Positions 1 to 8,917 of a stretch of 64,000 bases of DNA are shown one piece after another; within the stretch, counting starts at the first letter, position 1; each line of letters starts with the position of its first letter. A model generated the notes under the pieces. It was not told the DNA's origin, did no database searches, and saw only the letters and a list, made by a program, of their open reading frames with translations. The stretch spans positions 1-64,000 of the forward strand of contig NZ_SRSF01000002.1 of NCBI RefSeq assembly GCF_004803465.1, in the 5' to 3' direction. The position numbers and the translations under genes are program-made. The stretch is from Neolewinella litorea (GTDB taxonomy: Bacteria > Bacteroidota > Bacteroidia > Chitinophagales > Saprospiraceae).

Positions 1-136
1 CTTCGGCCCGCCGTTTGTACTCGCGCACCGTGTTTTTGGACACGCCCAGGCGGGCGGCGGTGGCCTTGATAGAACCCAGCTGGTGCAGGGTCTGGAGAAT
101 GCGTCTGATCTGGTCCATGCGCTTGATTGTAGCCAC
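1..136 (-). CDS. istA: IS21-type transposase IstA, N-terminal fragment (continues beyond window)
   Basis: Reading on the minus strand from GTG at 136 (or ATG at 118), about 45 codons are open to the window edge. They encode a helix-turn-helix with the core KATAARLGVSKNTVREYKRR, which matches the N-terminal DNA-binding HTH of IstA transposases: recognition helix VSKNTV followed by basic residues. The catalytic DDE domain is not in the window. The coding start sits about 55 bases inside the last of the tandem end repeats, as expected for istA, which is transcribed inward from its own IS end. The GTG start is a guess; ATG 118 is equally possible. Confidence 0.7.
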   Translation of the reverse strand, partial: MATIKRMDQIRRILQTLHQLGSIKATAARLGVSKNTVREYKRRAE

Positions 137-189
137 GACGGGAGCGGTTGGTGATCGCTCAAGGTGGCAAAGCGCGCGGCTATCCGCCA

Positions 190-291
190 GGGGGTCAGAC
201 CTCCGGAATGTTTTCCACATTCTGGGGGGTCAAAGCTCCGGAATCAGGGGGTCAAAGGTTTTCGGAATAGGGGGGTCAGACCGATCGGAAT
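190..291. repeat. Four tandem IS21 end repeats
   Basis: Four copies of a 20-22 bp unit, each with a GGGGGTCA core and a CGGAAT end, at 190-209, 224-244, 247-268 and 270-291. Multiple internal repeats near each terminus are characteristic of IS21-family elements and serve as transposase-binding sites in that family. Binding here is inferred. Confidence 0.75.
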
Positions 292-292
292 A

Positions 293-406
293 TCCAGCGT
301 ACACCGCGTCGCTCTCGTGTTCCATCCGGAGTTCGTGGGCGTGCAGCCACAACTGCCGGTGACAGACGTGGTAGAGATTAATTAGCGTCGCGTTGATCGG
401 TCGCAT
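293..406 (-). pseudogene. cas4: cas4, N-terminal fragment truncated by IS21 insertion
   Basis: On the minus strand from ATG 406 the first ~38 codons read MRPINATLINLYHVCHRQLW and onward to VYAG. This matches the N-terminus of Cas4 exonucleases: the INATLINYY-like start, the first iron-sulfur cysteine in CHRxLWL, and the MEHESDxVY segment. At about 292 the frame runs into IS21 repeats, so the remaining ~130-150 residues, including the RecB-type nuclease core and the C-terminal cysteine cluster, are missing. An in-frame TGA upstream rules out an earlier ATG. The gene sits 96 bp after cas3 in the same direction, the usual place for cas4 in type I-B operons. The rest of cas4, and perhaps cas1, cas2 and the array, may lie beyond the IS. 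Confidence 0.8.
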
Positions 407-502
407 TTGTTGCGGGTTATAGGCGCAGGGGTAGACGGACGGAGAAATGCTTCAGCTCTGCTCTTCCTTCCTTTCACTGCACCTGCGGTCGCGCAAAATT
501 GA

Positions 503-3319
503 TTACATAATATTGTTGATTCCTCGGTCGAACTTATCCTGATCCAGCCCATCGGTGAGGCTATAAACTTCTCGGAAGTGTTGTAGATAATGGTAGCCGT
601 AAGCGCTTTTGTCAGTGTCGCAGAACTGAACTAGATGAAATAGCAACTCCTTAGTACTCATCAGGCTGAAGCTGAAGCGGCTCAGGATAGCGGCCATTCG
701 GCGGTAGTTATTCTGGTCGCGGATGAAGTCCCGCTTGCGCTTTTCGTCTTCCACTTCGGGGGGGTGAATGACGTTCAAGTAGGCTGTAAACACCTCCCCC
801 CCGTCCAGAGTATCGCCCGTTACATCCACCCCGAGCCCACCGAGAAAACTGAGCTCATCGGGGGTGAACAATAGATCGATGGAATCCGCCGTACTGCCTG
901 GCACCGCAAATGGAATCCGCAACGGCACGAACACCGTCTCGTTACGGCCCTCGATGAGCTGGAACTCTTCGTGCGCCTTCACAAAATCCAATTCCTGCAA
1001 GTGCCGTTCGTAGGTGATGATGTCCTTCAGCCCGGGTGTGTCTTCGAGGCCGTTGATGAAGCCAAAAACGTGCTTGTACAATTCATTAAATGACTTATCT
1101 CGTAGTAGCGACTTGTGCAACTCCTGGTGGTTCAAAGAGTCCTGGTTCCGCTTCTTAGCAAGGTGTTGGTATCGAAAGTCATTACCATAGATCACTTTTG
1201 GATCGTCACCGCTATAAAAAAGCCACAAGCGACAGCCCTCCTTTTTCACGTTGCGGTTGACGCGCCCTGCCAGCTGCTCGTCGCTGTCCGGCAAACTGAC
1301 GTGCTTAAAGCCGATGTCCATATCTAAATCGACACCCGCCTCGACGACCTGCGTGGTGATGAGTAGCACCCTACACAACCGCGTCTCGGCCCGCTTCAAG
1401 CGGTTAATGATCAGCCGCCGCTGCGGTTCCAAGATCGTCCCGGAAAGCAGGTGTACTTCATCAAAATAATCATCCTGGGCAAACAGGCGCTGGAATTGCG
1501 CTGCCGACAGCTTAAAGATGAACTCGACGATGACGAATACCCCTCTTTGGTTCGTACCCCGCCGGTAATTCTCGGCCTGCTCCCGCACGTGGCCGCTGAG
1601 GTCCTCCAAACTGATCGTCCGCCGGTTACCCCGCTCATCGTACAGTAGATCAAACTCAAATTGCACCCGCCCGGCAAAATTCGGGTTGCGCAGGTAGCGC
1701 TGAGCATCCGAGATCAGTTCGCGGAAACTATACGTTCCTCGGACCTCGCGGGGCAGTAAGGCATCCAACTTCGGTAACGTTGCGCTCATGATGACGAAGC
1801 GGCAGTTGAAGTGCCGGCCGAGGTGGTCCAGGTAGCGTGCCACCTTCGCCCAGTGCTTCGGGTCGTAAGCCTGTAGTTCGTCCAGAATCACGACCGAACC
1901 GGCCAACCGGTGGTAGACGTAGTTCGGCTCCTTCCAGTGGGTCGTCAGCCAGTTAAAAAAACGGACGTGTGTAACCAGCGCGACCGGGAAGTGGAAGAAC
2001 AGATAGCGCAGGTGATCTTCCCGCTCGCTGCCGTAGGTGGCGTCCACCTCCGTGCGCTCGCGTTCCTCTTTCACACTTTGGTAGGAGGCCTTTCCGTGAA
2101 TCTCAGCTACTTCGTGGGCTTCCAGACCGTAGACCTCTTTGAGTGCCCCCAGGGTTTGGGTGGCCAAAGTCGTGAAGGGAAAAACGTAGAGTAATTTGTT
2201 CAGGGTAGGATCCCGTTCGAGTAGCCGGGCGGCCACGAGCATGGAGATGTTCGTCTTGCCCCCGCCCGTCGGGGCTTCGAGGTAGTAGATACGATCGTCG
2301 GGGTAGCGGTCGAGTGTCCGTAGTGCCTCGACGGCCATTTCCTTGCGCAGCAGGTTCAGGTTGTCGTTCGTCCGTGCGGTGGGGAAGGTCAACTCGAAAT
2401 CTAGGTCCGCCGCTGCGGCGAAGATGGCGGCGTTGTAGTCGACGGAAGATTTGGCCTTGTCCACGATTTTTTGCCGCAGCGTGTCACCGATGACGCCGAA
2501 GTCGTCGAGCGGTGTTTGGTTCATGTAATCGCTGGTCGCCAGGTAATCCGAGGCCGTCAGCAGACTGAAATTGAGCTTGATAAGGGAGTGGAGGGCATAG
2601 GGGGCGGGGTTGGCCAATTCAACTAGCTTAAGTACTGTTCCTGTCCATTTATCCCAGCGATTTACTGGCAATGGTGTGGGATCAAAACCGTACAACTCAA
2701 TAAAGTACTTTACCTGGTTAAACCATTGCGGTTGGTACCACTCCTGCATCTTACGCTTCCCATAATCAGCCAGCTCAAACTGTCCTTTTGCGTGATGCTG
2801 GCAGATGGAATACGACAGCCCAAAAGTCAGCTGCATCAATAGGCTTTTCACCTCCCGTTCCGGTTGTCCAAAGGCGTGCGGCAAAAAATAGTGGACGTAC
2901 AGAAACGCACCCAGTTCGCTGTGTCCCTTCGAAGGGTAGAAAGGCACGGGATGCTCCCCACCGGGCCATTCCAAGTTGCTGAGCGACTGCCTCTGATAAT
3001 TGGGATTCGTCTTACCGAAGTCGTGAAATGCGAGGGCGGCGACGAAGAGTTTCTTAATGTGTGAACCCACTTCAGTGAACCGCTCGGGCGATAAACCATA
3101 GGAGGCTAAAAGTGTGGTGATCAAGTTGTCCACAACCGCTTCCAGATCGTGCGCCTTTGCCAAGTGGCCAAAGTATTTATGGACCAGACGCACATGGTCG
3201 GTCAGCGTTTCGTCCTTGACGTTTGCGCGCTGCGAAGTATGACCCAGGTACGTAGGGGTAGCCGCCGTAGCTGGAAGCAAGTCTTCCAACTCGGGAATAA
3301 TTTCCACAAAAGTTATCAT
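503..3319 (-). CDS. cas3: CRISPR-associated helicase/nuclease Cas3
   Basis: 938 residues, full length for a fused HD-nuclease/SF2-helicase Cas3, which unwinds and degrades DNA bound by Cascade. The HD domain is N-terminal, with candidate metal ligands H42, H99-D100 (FHDFGK), H133 and H175/H176. The helicase shows Walker A TGGGKT (351-356), the DEAH-box variant DELQ (480-483), SAT (512-514), then TTQVVEAGVDLD and a motif VI-like QLAGRVNRN. It is the last intact gene of the operon, one base after cas5. No frameshift or missing motif is visible, so interference could still work if crRNAs are supplied. Confidence 0.95.
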   Translation of the reverse strand: MITFVEIIPELEDLLPATAATPTYLGHTSQRANVKDETLTDHVRLVHKYFGHLAKAHDLEAVVDNLITTLLASYGLSPERFTEVGSHIKKLFVAALAFHDFGKTNPNYQRQSLSNLEWPGGEHPVPFYPSKGHSELGAFLYVHYFLPHAFGQPEREVKSLLMQLTFGLSYSICQHHAKGQFELADYGKRKMQEWYQPQWFNQVKYFIELYGFDPTPLPVNRWDKWTGTVLKLVELANPAPYALHSLIKLNFSLLTASDYLATSDYMNQTPLDDFGVIGDTLRQKIVDKAKSSVDYNAAIFAAAADLDFELTFPTARTNDNLNLLRKEMAVEALRTLDRYPDDRIYYLEAPTGGGKTNISMLVAARLLERDPTLNKLLYVFPFTTLATQTLGALKEVYGLEAHEVAEIHGKASYQSVKEERERTEVDATYGSEREDHLRYLFFHFPVALVTHVRFFNWLTTHWKEPNYVYHRLAGSVVILDELQAYDPKHWAKVARYLDHLGRHFNCRFVIMSATLPKLDALLPREVRGTYSFRELISDAQRYLRNPNFAGRVQFEFDLLYDERGNRRTISLEDLSGHVREQAENYRRGTNQRGVFVIVEFIFKLSAAQFQRLFAQDDYFDEVHLLSGTILEPQRRLIINRLKRAETRLCRVLLITTQVVEAGVDLDMDIGFKHVSLPDSDEQLAGRVNRNVKKEGCRLWLFYSGDDPKVIYGNDFRYQHLAKKRNQDSLNHQELHKSLLRDKSFNELYKHVFGFINGLEDTPGLKDIITYERHLQELDFVKAHEEFQLIEGRNETVFVPLRIPFAVPGSTADSIDLLFTPDELSFLGGLGVDVTGDTLDGGEVFTAYLNVIHPPEVEDEKRKRDFIRDQNNYRRMAAILSRFSFSLMSTKELLFHLVQFCDTDKSAYGYHYLQHFREVYSLTDGLDQDKFDRGINNIM

Positions 3320-3320
3320 A

Positions 3321-4115
3321 CTAGTTTAGTTGTACGATCCGTCCGTCGCTGAGATGAAACAGGTTCATCAAGTGCGCATCTGAGCCCCAGGTGAAGCTGG
3401 TGTAAACGTGTTGCCGTAGCCGGTACTGCCAAAGATCTTCGCGATATTCGGTCGGCAACTCTTCGACATAATAAAACGGTATTTCGTCACTGAAAAAGTC
3501 ATCCCCGGAGTCCAGCCGAGGAAAGCCACCATCCGGTTCGCGCACCAGCGTGGCTACCCGGTAAGGTTCCGTCGCGGTAAACGCTGTAGCGGCGTGCCGC
3601 ACCGTCTCCTCCGCCAGCCACCCGGCGGCGAATTCATTCTTACCGAAGTAGGGCAAAAATTCGGCCCGGCCCGTCATGAGCCGTTCGCCAAGTTCGGCTT
3701 GCAACCCGTCTTCGTCATCAATCAGCACGTAGCAGGTAAAGGCGGGTCCGACTGTCATCTGCTCCTTCAGAATCCAGTTGCCGCCCTGTTCCTGGCTGGC
3801 GTAGCCGACGCCGTTGTTGTACTCGACGGTGGCCGTAGCCCAGGCGGCGGGATTGGGGTCGGCCGGTGCTTGCGTGACGGGATGGGGCGCGGACGCGGGT
3901 GCAATGCCGATAGGTAAGGAGCCGAGCTTGTCCAAGTACTCCGGGCGCCGTCCCTTCTTCCGAAATCCATCCAGGCCTAGGATAGCCCCCAGGATACCGA
4001 GTAGAGCGGGCCGGTGCAGCATCCCGTAGCCGAAGACGATCCCATCGTTCGTATCCGGTTTACGGAAGAAGCCAAAGTCGGCCCGCAGGGTGAATTCAAT
4101 AATCGAGCGGGCCAT
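3321..4115 (-). CDS. cas5: Cas5, type I-B-like Cascade subunit
   Basis: 264 residues. The start MARSIIEFTLRADFGFFRKP followed by a GYGMLHRPALLGILGAILGL segment is typical of type I-B Cas5 proteins, where the RAMP-fold N-terminus is followed by a proline and glycine-rich helix that fixes the crRNA 5' handle. The gene is two bases after cas7 and one base before cas3, so translation is probably coupled. Subtype I-B is assigned from neighbours and from these motifs. No catalytic residue is expected, since Cas6 is a separate gene here. Confidence 0.88.
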   Translation of the reverse strand: MARSIIEFTLRADFGFFRKPDTNDGIVFGYGMLHRPALLGILGAILGLDGFRKKGRRPEYLDKLGSLPIGIAPASAPHPVTQAPADPNPAAWATATVEYNNGVGYASQEQGGNWILKEQMTVGPAFTCYVLIDDEDGLQAELGERLMTGRAEFLPYFGKNEFAAGWLAEETVRHAATAFTATEPYRVATLVREPDGGFPRLDSGDDFFSDEIPFYYVEELPTEYREDLWQYRLRQHVYTSFTWGSDAHLMNLFHLSDGRIVQLN

Positions 4116-4117
4116 GC

Positions 4118-5041
4118 TTAAATCAGGTTCTTTAGCTCCGCCCCGGCCGGTAGGTTGATGACCGCAGTGCTGGGCTCATGGTAAACCTCCACACGCTCGA
4201 TGGCGTCCTTAATGCCTTCCCGCGCCAGGAGGTCCGTTACCAGTTGTAGGTCGATCGTCTCGTCATCGCTTACTTGCACGAGCTCGACGAAGCTGGGTAG
4301 GACGAGTTGGGATTTGTCCTTCAGGGTTACCCAGAGCAACAGCGCCGTTTCCGTACCGCTCTTCGCCGTGCTGTCGTAATAAGTCGGCCCCTTACGAACG
4401 CCTTCCTTGATCTTTTCGACGTCCTCCCCGGTCAGCCCGGTCGCGCCGATGCCGTCAAGTTGGTAGTGCGCCGTAAGGTTGCTGGGGTTCAGACTGAGGT
4501 GGTGGGCGTAGTAGGCGCGGTCGATTTTGTATTGGGTGCCGAGGGTTGTTTGTTCCTTCTTATTCTTACCTTCTTCGTTATTTGCAAATGGCGAGCCAAT
4601 TTGTTCCGCATACACCTCACTAACTGGGTAGCGGTTTAGCCCATGACTTATTTGCAATGGCCCATGCAGGCTCATGCTCACCCCGTTCTTACTCGCAAAT
4701 GTTGCTCCGAACGTTCTGACATCGAGGCAGTCTAGAAGATTTTTGATAACCTCGGTTTTAGAAGTCTTCTTCTCAATTTTTGAGAATTTATGTTCATAGC
4801 TATCGTCTAATCCAAAAGGTTTGAGATTGTCATCGTAACGCTTCCAGTATAGCACATAGTCGCGCTCACCGGTTAGATGTTGCACCCAGTGGTTGCGGAT
4901 CAGATACTTCAGTGCCTTGTCTGTCGCGTAAGCCGTGCCATCGGGGAGAGTGCGCGGTCGGTGACTGAAGTCGGCATTGTAATTGGAGTTGACGGCTTTG
5001 ATAATGGCGCAGCCATAGGCGCGTTGGGAATATTGGTTCAT
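4118..5041 (-). CDS. cas7: Cas7, type I-B (Csh2-like) backbone subunit
   Basis: 307 residues. The segment DVRTFGATFA followed by SMSLHGPLQISHGLNRYP is the hallmark of the DevR/Csh2-type Cas7 RAMP proteins, which coat the crRNA as a helical filament. The N-terminus (RAYGCAIIKAVNSNYNADF) and the conserved TDKALKYLIRNHW stretch fit the same family. It lies 21 bases after the cas8-like gene and overlaps nothing. Length is normal for the family (about 290-320). Confidence 0.9.
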   Translation of the reverse strand: MNQYSQRAYGCAIIKAVNSNYNADFSHRPRTLPDGTAYATDKALKYLIRNHWVQHLTGERDYVLYWKRYDDNLKPFGLDDSYEHKFSKIEKKTSKTEVIKNLLDCLDVRTFGATFASKNGVSMSLHGPLQISHGLNRYPVSEVYAEQIGSPFANNEEGKNKKEQTTLGTQYKIDRAYYAHHLSLNPSNLTAHYQLDGIGATGLTGEDVEKIKEGVRKGPTYYDSTAKSGTETALLLWVTLKDKSQLVLPSFVELVQVSDDETIDLQLVTDLLAREGIKDAIERVEVYHEPSTAVINLPAGAELKNLI

Positions 5042-5062
5042 TTTTCTTGGGTATGAATGGGT

Positions 5063-7051
5063 TTATACTTCGGTAGTCAAGGTATCGCTTGCGTTTAGTA
5101 GTCGGTCTTGTTTACGGGCATAGTTGAAGTAACCGGACATTAGCAGCAATTGATTTACTTCATCATCGTTAGCATTTCCAAAGGCAGTTATTTCACCTAC
5201 CGCAACCTTGAAACGATTACTTTTATGAATGTGACCATATTGGTTCACGAGTTCAAAAAGTGCTTTGGCAAGTTTCTCCGCTGTTCTTATTCGAGTAAAC
5301 CGTACGAACTCGCTGTGCGGAATATTATCCGTCTGCATTTTGCCAAAGATGTACCGGATAGCTTGCCCCACCAAATAGGAAAACTCATCAGTATTTTCCA
5401 GATGAACCGGCTCGTGGTCATTCGATCGATCGACAACGCGCCGAAGCCGATCAGGTAGCTCGCGGATTGTTTGCTTCATAGTATTGGATGTTTGGTAGTC
5501 TCCATCAAAATGCGAAAAGAGACTAATTAAAATGTTTAGTTTGAGACGAATTTCAGCTTCTACTATTGTAGGATATGAAGCCGAACCATGTTGGTTAATC
5601 GAATACCGAATACTCGCTTGCATGATCTTCCGGAAAGCCGCTGCGGAGATCTGCCCCCGCTGCCCTTTATAGATGAAGTCGTAAAAACCCTGCCGGTAGG
5701 CCGCCACGGAGGCCATCACGCCGTCTTTCCCCGCCTTATTACTGAGTTCCGAAAACCACCGGCGGTCGACGATCTTGCGAAAGGCCTCCTTGCCTTTGCC
5801 GGGGGTAATCTTTACGATTAATTCATTGTCAAAAATGACCGGCAATAAATTGTCCTCCAGATCAAAAACGTTATTCAGCGGGCCGTAGCGGAAGCCCGTT
5901 CCTCCCTCTCCGGTTTGCGTCTCGGGCAGCAGGGGCTCGATACGCCAACCGGAATGGGAATCCGTGGTCAGCTCGTGGGAGTAGCGCGCCACCCGACCCC
6001 AGTCGAGGATCATTCCCCCAACGTAGTAAAACAAGACAAACTGCGCACGCCGCTCCGCCCCGAGTTTGAGGATGGATTTAATGACGTCCCGGTGTCGGTC
6101 GTCGCTTTTCTTACCGTACTCGCGTTGGACGAGCTCATCAAACTTCCGGTTCAGCGTTTCGGCCTGAGGGCCAACGAAGACTGGCAGCGGATTAGGAAAA
6201 ATTCCTCGATTCATCAACTCTTTAAACTGAATCAAAAGCACCGCATCATATACATCCACTTTTTTCCCTAAAGTCATGGGTGCCGTGATGTGCTTCAAGA
6301 AGGCTTTGTTATCGTTATAGGAGTTATATAGCGCTGGCGGTCCGATGTTATTCATTAGATTGTCCGTGACAGTCTCCACCAAATGGTCAGCAACAAAACC
6401 TTTTATAGAGATATATGACAGGTACGATTCTTCCAAATCGGATAACTCAACACCTAAATAAAATATAACATAGTCTTCATCGTATACAGATTGATATGCA
6501 TCCAAACTTTCAAGGAAGTCAATTAAGTTTTTTTCATCTTTTAAAAAATTCTCAAAAACTTCAACTTCTTGTTTCAACACATGGGACATATGTGTTTTAG
6601 CGGCTGAAAAAAAGTTGTCAAATCTATCAAAAATAGTGCGCTTGCTTTTTTCGTACTTGTAGCCTGAAATTTTCGTTTTCCCTCTGCCCGAAGGTTTTTT
6701 ACACGGTAGCGATTTTCGCTTGACTGCAAGTGTGTAAGGGGATATTGAAGACACCCCCTTTGTTGGACAGTCATATGATTTATTCATATCATTCTTCTTG
6801 CCCAGGTCTGGAAACCAAGAAAGCTGTCTTCTTATCTCGCAGTCCTGCATGAAGTCCGAAACCTTCGTGCCGGAGCGATACAACTCAAACTCAACTTCAT
6901 CTCGACGCCACTTTTTAAATGGTGATCTTCCTTCAGAATTCCTGACTAGAGGCAGTTTGATGTGCAATCCGGGTTTTGGTTTTATACCTAGGGTCTTTAT
7001 ATCTGGACTACCCAGTTGTCGTCTTGTAAATCTAGTTAGTTGCTCTATCAT
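5063..7051 (-). CDS. cas8b: Cas8b-like large subunit of type I-B Cascade
   Basis: 662 residues. The large subunit varies greatly between systems and few motifs can be named from sequence. The call rests on size, on position directly before cas7-cas5-cas3, and on general resemblance to Csh1/TM1802-type proteins (N-terminal segment to about residue 150 with scattered cysteines, then a long mostly helical region). Its role would be PAM recognition and Cas3 recruitment. The stretch at ~6280-6780 (residues ~90-260) is more AT-rich than the rest of the operon. The start ATG at 7051 is 43 bases after the WYL regulator stop. Confidence 0.72.
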   Translation of the reverse strand: MIEQLTRFTRRQLGSPDIKTLGIKPKPGLHIKLPLVRNSEGRSPFKKWRRDEVEFELYRSGTKVSDFMQDCEIRRQLSWFPDLGKKNDMNKSYDCPTKGVSSISPYTLAVKRKSLPCKKPSGRGKTKISGYKYEKSKRTIFDRFDNFFSAAKTHMSHVLKQEVEVFENFLKDEKNLIDFLESLDAYQSVYDEDYVIFYLGVELSDLEESYLSYISIKGFVADHLVETVTDNLMNNIGPPALYNSYNDNKAFLKHITAPMTLGKKVDVYDAVLLIQFKELMNRGIFPNPLPVFVGPQAETLNRKFDELVQREYGKKSDDRHRDVIKSILKLGAERRAQFVLFYYVGGMILDWGRVARYSHELTTDSHSGWRIEPLLPETQTGEGGTGFRYGPLNNVFDLEDNLLPVIFDNELIVKITPGKGKEAFRKIVDRRWFSELSNKAGKDGVMASVAAYRQGFYDFIYKGQRGQISAAAFRKIMQASIRYSINQHGSASYPTIVEAEIRLKLNILISLFSHFDGDYQTSNTMKQTIRELPDRLRRVVDRSNDHEPVHLENTDEFSYLVGQAIRYIFGKMQTDNIPHSEFVRFTRIRTAEKLAKALFELVNQYGHIHKSNRFKVAVGEITAFGNANDDEVNQLLLMSGYFNYARKQDRLLNASDTLTTEV

Positions 7052-7094
7052 GGTTCATTTTGTTGGTCCAAAGGTGGCGGCAAAGGGCACGCAA

Positions 7095-8036
7095 CTACTG
7101 CCCTCCCCCTAAATTCCCCAAAAATTTCTCCCCCGCCAACCGCAAATGCTCCACCAATTCCTGGGGCTCAACGACCTCGGTAACCTGGTGGTAATTGCCC
7201 ATCACGAAGTTCGTTAACCCGATAAAGCGGTGGTTGACGCGAGCCTCGAACACGTATTCGTCCGCGGTATCCCCGCTGGGCGTGAGGTAGGCTTTGGACA
7301 GGGGGAACTGCTCCACTAAAGCATTGTAGCCACCTACTTTCAGGCGCAGGTACACCGGAACGGTCCGGTTATCCACCACCCGGAACACGTCGCTGGTGTG
7401 TACGTGGTGCTTACCGGCGTTCGCCCAGGCCCGGTCGGTAGTCTCAACGCGGGCGAAGCGGGTCATCTTGAAGTGCCGGATGGCGTTCCGGTCCAGGTCG
7501 TAGGCGTGCAGTAAATCTTCCGAGGGTTCCAGGTGAAAGGGTTCGACGCTGCGGTCCATAACTTGGTCGGAGTTACTGGAACGGTAATCCCGCAGGATGA
7601 CAACGCGCTCGTCGACAATCGCCGTTTTTAAGGCCTCGACCTTGGTAAGGTAGGGGGCGCCCAGGTAGGCGTGGCCTAGTTTGCGGTAGTCGTACAGCGA
7701 CGCAAGCTTCTTCTTCAGGCGCTCCGCCCGCTTCCCGTTACGGTCGATCTGGTCGATGGCGGCGTAGAGTAGCTGCTGGTCCTCCGGCCCGAAGTGCAGC
7801 AGGTCGCGCAGTTGGCGGTAAGGCTGATTAATCCGAAAGTGGTAACGGTAGCGATTGTCCTGTTCGAGGATGAACCCGGCATTGCGAATGGCGATTACGT
7901 CGCGTTTGATGGTGTCCTCGGACACGTCAAACTGCCCCGCCAATTGACGCTTGGTCAGTCCGTGAGGGCGGTCCAGCAGCGCGACGAGCATCCTGAGGAT
8001 ACGCAAGCGCGTACCATGGTCGTGAGGGACGTTCAT
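7095..8036 (-). CDS. WYL-domain transcriptional regulator inside the cas operon
   Basis: 313 residues. The N-terminal ~60 residues form a DeoR-type winged helix (LTKRQLAGQFDVSEDTIKRDV), followed by a WYL domain (YRSSNSDQVMDRSVEPFHLE, then LLHAYDLDRNAIRHFKMTR) and a C-terminal WCX-like region. WYL regulators are ligand-sensing, with nucleic acids and nucleotides among known or proposed ligands, and are recurrently linked to CRISPR-Cas loci. It sits between cas6 (6 bases upstream) and the cas8-like gene, so it is co-expressed with the effector and probably autoregulates the operon. A palindrome 66-81 bases upstream of cas6 is a candidate binding site. Confidence 0.9.
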   Translation of the reverse strand: MNVPHDHGTRLRILRMLVALLDRPHGLTKRQLAGQFDVSEDTIKRDVIAIRNAGFILEQDNRYRYHFRINQPYRQLRDLLHFGPEDQQLLYAAIDQIDRNGKRAERLKKKLASLYDYRKLGHAYLGAPYLTKVEALKTAIVDERVVILRDYRSSNSDQVMDRSVEPFHLEPSEDLLHAYDLDRNAIRHFKMTRFARVETTDRAWANAGKHHVHTSDVFRVVDNRTVPVYLRLKVGGYNALVEQFPLSKAYLTPSGDTADEYVFEARVNHRFIGLTNFVMGNYHQVTEVVEPQELVEHLRLAGEKFLGNLGGGQ

Positions 8037-8042
8037 AATTAC

Positions 8043-8852
8043 TCAAATTTTCTTGCCTAACCCAAACCCCTGCGCATTCTGCCCGCCCCAGCCTACGGTA
8101 TACCCTAAATACTGAATAGTAGGAGGCGCGGTAAGTTCGAAGTCATATTGGTAACCAATAATACGTGTCTCGCCGGGGCGCCCCTTCTTAATGATTCGGG
8201 GTTTACGCCGTACATTGGAAGGTGGTGTTAATAGACGAAAAGCTATTTGTGAATCACCTATGTCATCGACCAATCCGTGTTCAGTTGCCGCTCGGTACTT
8301 ACGTTTCAGATTTTTGATAAAGTAATGGGTATATTCTTCATGAGTGGGTGACAAGTGGTCACTAGATAATCGCTCATCCCCCCCTTCTACGGGTTTACTG
8401 ACATAGACAGGTGTGATCAATCTGAACCTAGCACTGGGACTGTCAAAATTAACTTCTGGAAGCACCTCCACACCCGTTACTTTCAAGTCTAATACACCAT
8501 CTTCATTACCTATGCCGAACTGACTGTTCATGAAGGCACCAACTATAAAGTACTGTGCCGCACGATCAAGTAGGAATGATACTTCAAAACTTACTTTGCG
8601 GGCAAATACCTGAATACGGTGGCCTGAGAATTTCGACCACTTCTTTGGAACGTACAGATTAGAAAAGCAGAAGAATCGGAATACTTTATTAGGTTCACCA
8701 TCAAAGGAAAATCCCCGCTCATGAAGCATTTGCGCAAATTCAGGGTCAGCATCCGCTAGTCTATGGTAGATATAGCTACTCAGCTCATATTGATGATTGA
8801 GAGAAATATACTGACCAGGTCGAAGTACATCACAGGTGATTTTTAAACGCAT
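8043..8852 (-). CDS. cas6: Cas6 crRNA-processing endoribonuclease
   Basis: 269 residues. The protein begins with a RAMP strand (MRLKITCDV) followed by NHQYELSSYIYHRL and ends in the glycine-rich loop GWGGQNAQGFGLGKKI that defines Cas6. It would cut pre-crRNA within the repeats and, in type I-B, may stay on the 3' hairpin. A catalytic histidine is plausible at the NHQYELSS or YIYHRL segment but cannot be fixed by eye. This is the first gene of the operon. It is intact although no array is in the window. Confidence 0.92.
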   Translation of the reverse strand: MRLKITCDVLRPGQYISLNHQYELSSYIYHRLADADPEFAQMLHERGFSFDGEPNKVFRFFCFSNLYVPKKWSKFSGHRIQVFARKVSFEVSFLLDRAAQYFIVGAFMNSQFGIGNEDGVLDLKVTGVEVLPEVNFDSPSARFRLITPVYVSKPVEGGDERLSSDHLSPTHEEYTHYFIKNLKRKYRAATEHGLVDDIGDSQIAFRLLTPPSNVRRKPRIIKKGRPGETRIIGYQYDFELTAPPTIQYLGYTVGWGGQNAQGFGLGKKI

Positions 8853-8917
8853 ACTAGTGTGTGTGGCGGTGTATCAGATAAGGATGGACTAAGTTAAAAA
8901 GGGCAGTTGAACAGAAG

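Larger units (their letters stand above)
1..292 (-). mobile_element. IS21-family element, one end, runs off the left edge
   Basis: The end of an insertion sequence. The minus strand carries the start of an IstA-like transposase (to position 136), and between it and position ~292 lie four tandem repeats of the kind seen at IS21-family ends. The boundary is placed near 292 because the last repeat ends at 291 and cas4 coding sequence resumes immediately beyond it. The other end, istB and the target duplication lie outside the window, so the exact terminus is inferred. Confidence 0.75.
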
